Assembly: GCA_039811865.1 (NCBI GenBank)
Contig: JBDHZK010000066.1
Location: forward strand, 1 to 13,769
Length of the DNA: 13,769 nucleotides
Reading direction: 5' to 3'
From: JBDHZK01 sp039811865
Lineage (GTDB): Bacteria > Actinomycetota > Actinomycetes > Propionibacteriales > Propionibacteriaceae
Positions 12,666 through 13,769 of this stretch are shown here, in pieces. The notes beneath the pieces are model-generated. The model saw only the letters and a list, made by a program, of their open reading frames with translations. It did not search any database and had not been told where the DNA came from. Positions within the stretch are counted from its first letter, which is position 1. Each line of letters starts with the position of its first letter. The translations under genes and the position numbers were made by a program.

Positions 12666-13757
12666 ATGGCTGTCATGGAGAAGATCGGTCGCTATCGCCT
12701 CACCCAGCGCCTGGGCGCCGGGTCGTTCGCGACCGTGTGGCGTGGACACGACGATGAACTGGACGTTCCGGTCGCCGTCAAGGTACTCGCGGAGAACTGG
12801 GCGGACAACGCCGACGTCCGCGGCCGATTCCTCGCCGAGGCGCGGCTGCTCCGCAAGATCGCGGACGAACGAATCGTCCGCGTCTACGACATCGGCACTC
12901 TGCCGGACAACCGGCCGTACTTCGTCATGGACTTCGCCGACGGCGGTTCGCTGGACGACATCCGCCGAAACCCCATCCCCCCGGGACGCACGCTGCGGCT
13001 CTGCGCGGAGGCCGCGCGGGCGCTGGAGGTGCTGCACCGCAACGGCGTCATCCATCGAGACGTCACGCCGGGGAACATTCTGCTCAGCCGCACACCCAAC
13101 GGCGGGGTCAAGGTGCTGCTGGCCGACCTCGGCGTCGCGAAGATGATGGTCGGGCAGCAGGGCGCCACGATGACCGCGGGAACGCCCGCCTATATGGCCC
13201 TGGAACAGGCCACCGGGGTCGGCACGCTCGACCAGCGCGCGGATGTCTATTCGATGTCGGCGGTCACCTACGCGCTGCTCGCCGGCCGCCCACCCTTCCA
13301 GGTGCGCACCCTGGCCGACCTGCTCAACCGAGCGACCAACCCCGAGCCGCCCGCACCGATCGCGGCTCAGATCGGCGCCTCGCCGATGCTCGACGAACTG
13401 CTGGCCGCAGGCCTCTCGCCCCAGCCGGGACGCCGTCCCCAGACCGCCGAGATCCTCGCCGCCGCCCTGGACCAGGTCGCCGACGGCATGCCCGGGGCGG
13501 ACAGTTTTCAACCCCGGCCGCTGCCGGCCAGTTCCGGGCTCCTGCAGGCGTCGCCGTCCGGCTCGCCGCAGAGCCTGATCACTGCCCCGGGCCAGTACAG
13601 CCCGCCGCAAAGCCCGCAGTCGCTGGTCAACGGCGGCTCATCGGCGATCGCGCCGGCGCAGGCGCGGCACTCGCCCGCGTTCTACCTCGCCCTGACGGCC
13701 GGGATCGTGGTCCTGTTCGCGCTGACGTTGTTCACCACGGTCGCGATCTTCGGTTGA
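12666..13757 (+). CDS. Membrane-anchored Hanks-type serine/threonine protein kinase
   Basis: 363 residues. Kinase domain about 8–270: glycine loop LGAGSFATVWRG (17–27 region), K39 in VAVKVL, E58 in the C-helix, catalytic loop HRDVTPGN (130–137, D132 and N137), metal-binding D154 in DLG, activation segment with T168, T170 and T173 before AYMALEQ, and DVYSMSAVTYALLAGRPPF. The catalytic Lys, Asp and Asn are intact. Deviations: Thr replaces the usual Lys in HRDxKPxN, DLG for DFG, and ALE for APE. A Ser/Pro/Gln linker (about 275–337) contains SPQSL twice. One hydrophobic segment (about 338–360) ends three residues before the C-terminus, so there is no PASTA or other outer domain. Start ATG 12666 has only a weak ribosome site; ATG 12675 is an alternative. 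Stop TGA 13755–13757. Confidence 0.94.
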   Translation: MAVMEKIGRYRLTQRLGAGSFATVWRGHDDELDVPVAVKVLAENWADNADVRGRFLAEARLLRKIADERIVRVYDIGTLPDNRPYFVMDFADGGSLDDIRRNPIPPGRTLRLCAEAARALEVLHRNGVIHRDVTPGNILLSRTPNGGVKVLLADLGVAKMMVGQQGATMTAGTPAYMALEQATGVGTLDQRADVYSMSAVTYALLAGRPPFQVRTLADLLNRATNPEPPAPIAAQIGASPMLDELLAAGLSPQPGRRPQTAEILAAALDQVADGMPGADSFQPRPLPASSGLLQASPSGSPQSLITAPGQYSPPQSPQSLVNGGSSAIAPAQARHSPAFYLALTAGIVVLFALTLFTTVAIFG

Positions 13758-13769
13758 GCGGGCCGGCGC

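Noticed and set aside
12498..13610. Minus-strand open frame (370 codons) opposite the kinase
   Set aside because: Antisense to a kinase with intact catalytic motifs, and it would run into marR and its promoter.
1..13769. CRISPR array, tRNA, riboswitch, insertion sequence or phage attachment site
   Set aside because: I looked for regularly spaced repeats, cloverleaf elements, transposase motifs and terminal inverted repeats and saw none that hold up.

Overview
The window is GC-rich bacterial DNA. Gene content, codon bias and gene order point to an Actinomycetota chromosome: clpS next to a DUF2017 gene, then murI and rph–rdgB, with pncB divergent from clpS, as in the Mycobacterium tuberculosis Rv1330c–Rv1341 region. 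FeoC with a C-terminal cysteine cluster, GTG starts and start/stop overlaps fit this. I cannot name the order or genus from the sequence. It reads as core chromosome: I see no tRNA, rRNA, CRISPR array, insertion sequence or phage gene.

Layout. Positions 1–2264 hold a minus-strand nucleotide-metabolism operon read right to left: rph (RNase PH), rdgB (ITP/XTP pyrophosphatase), thyA (thymidylate synthase) and the first codons of folA (dihydrofolate reductase), with spacings of -3, 2 and 9 nt. Positions 2265–2359 are a divergent promoter region that drives a 53-residue Cys/His-rich protein on the plus strand (2360–2521). That gene's -10 lies against a perfect ATACCC-N4-GGGTAT dyad resembling a CsoR-type copper operator. 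A short hairpin separates it from convergent murI (glutamate racemase, 2550–3353).

Positions 3660–6243 are a tight feoA–feoB–feoC ferrous iron operon (minus strand) with two GTGA stop/start overlaps. Next comes clpS–DUF2017 (minus strand, 6373–7241, ATGA overlap), closed by an 11-bp hairpin. Divergent from clpS is the NAD salvage pair pncB–pncA (7282–9310, plus strand): PncA makes nicotinate from nicotinamide and PncB makes nicotinate mononucleotide. About 305 nt of noncoding DNA separates pncA from convergent malQ (4-alpha-glucanotransferase, 9616–11862). The right end has a MarR-type regulator (minus) divergent from a single-pass Ser/Thr kinase (plus) that has almost no extracellular part.

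Most interesting points: (1) the small Cys/His-rich protein with the copper-operator-like dyad; (2) a recurring TANNNT followed by 6–8 nt and the start codon at six operon heads, suggesting leaderless transcripts as the usual mode here; (3) a CxCxxCxC cluster inside the FeoB G domain together with the FeoC cysteines; (4) the nested palindromes between marR and the kinase gene; (5) feoABC standing where mycobacteria carry mec-cysO-cysM, beside a cysteine-free DUF2017 protein.
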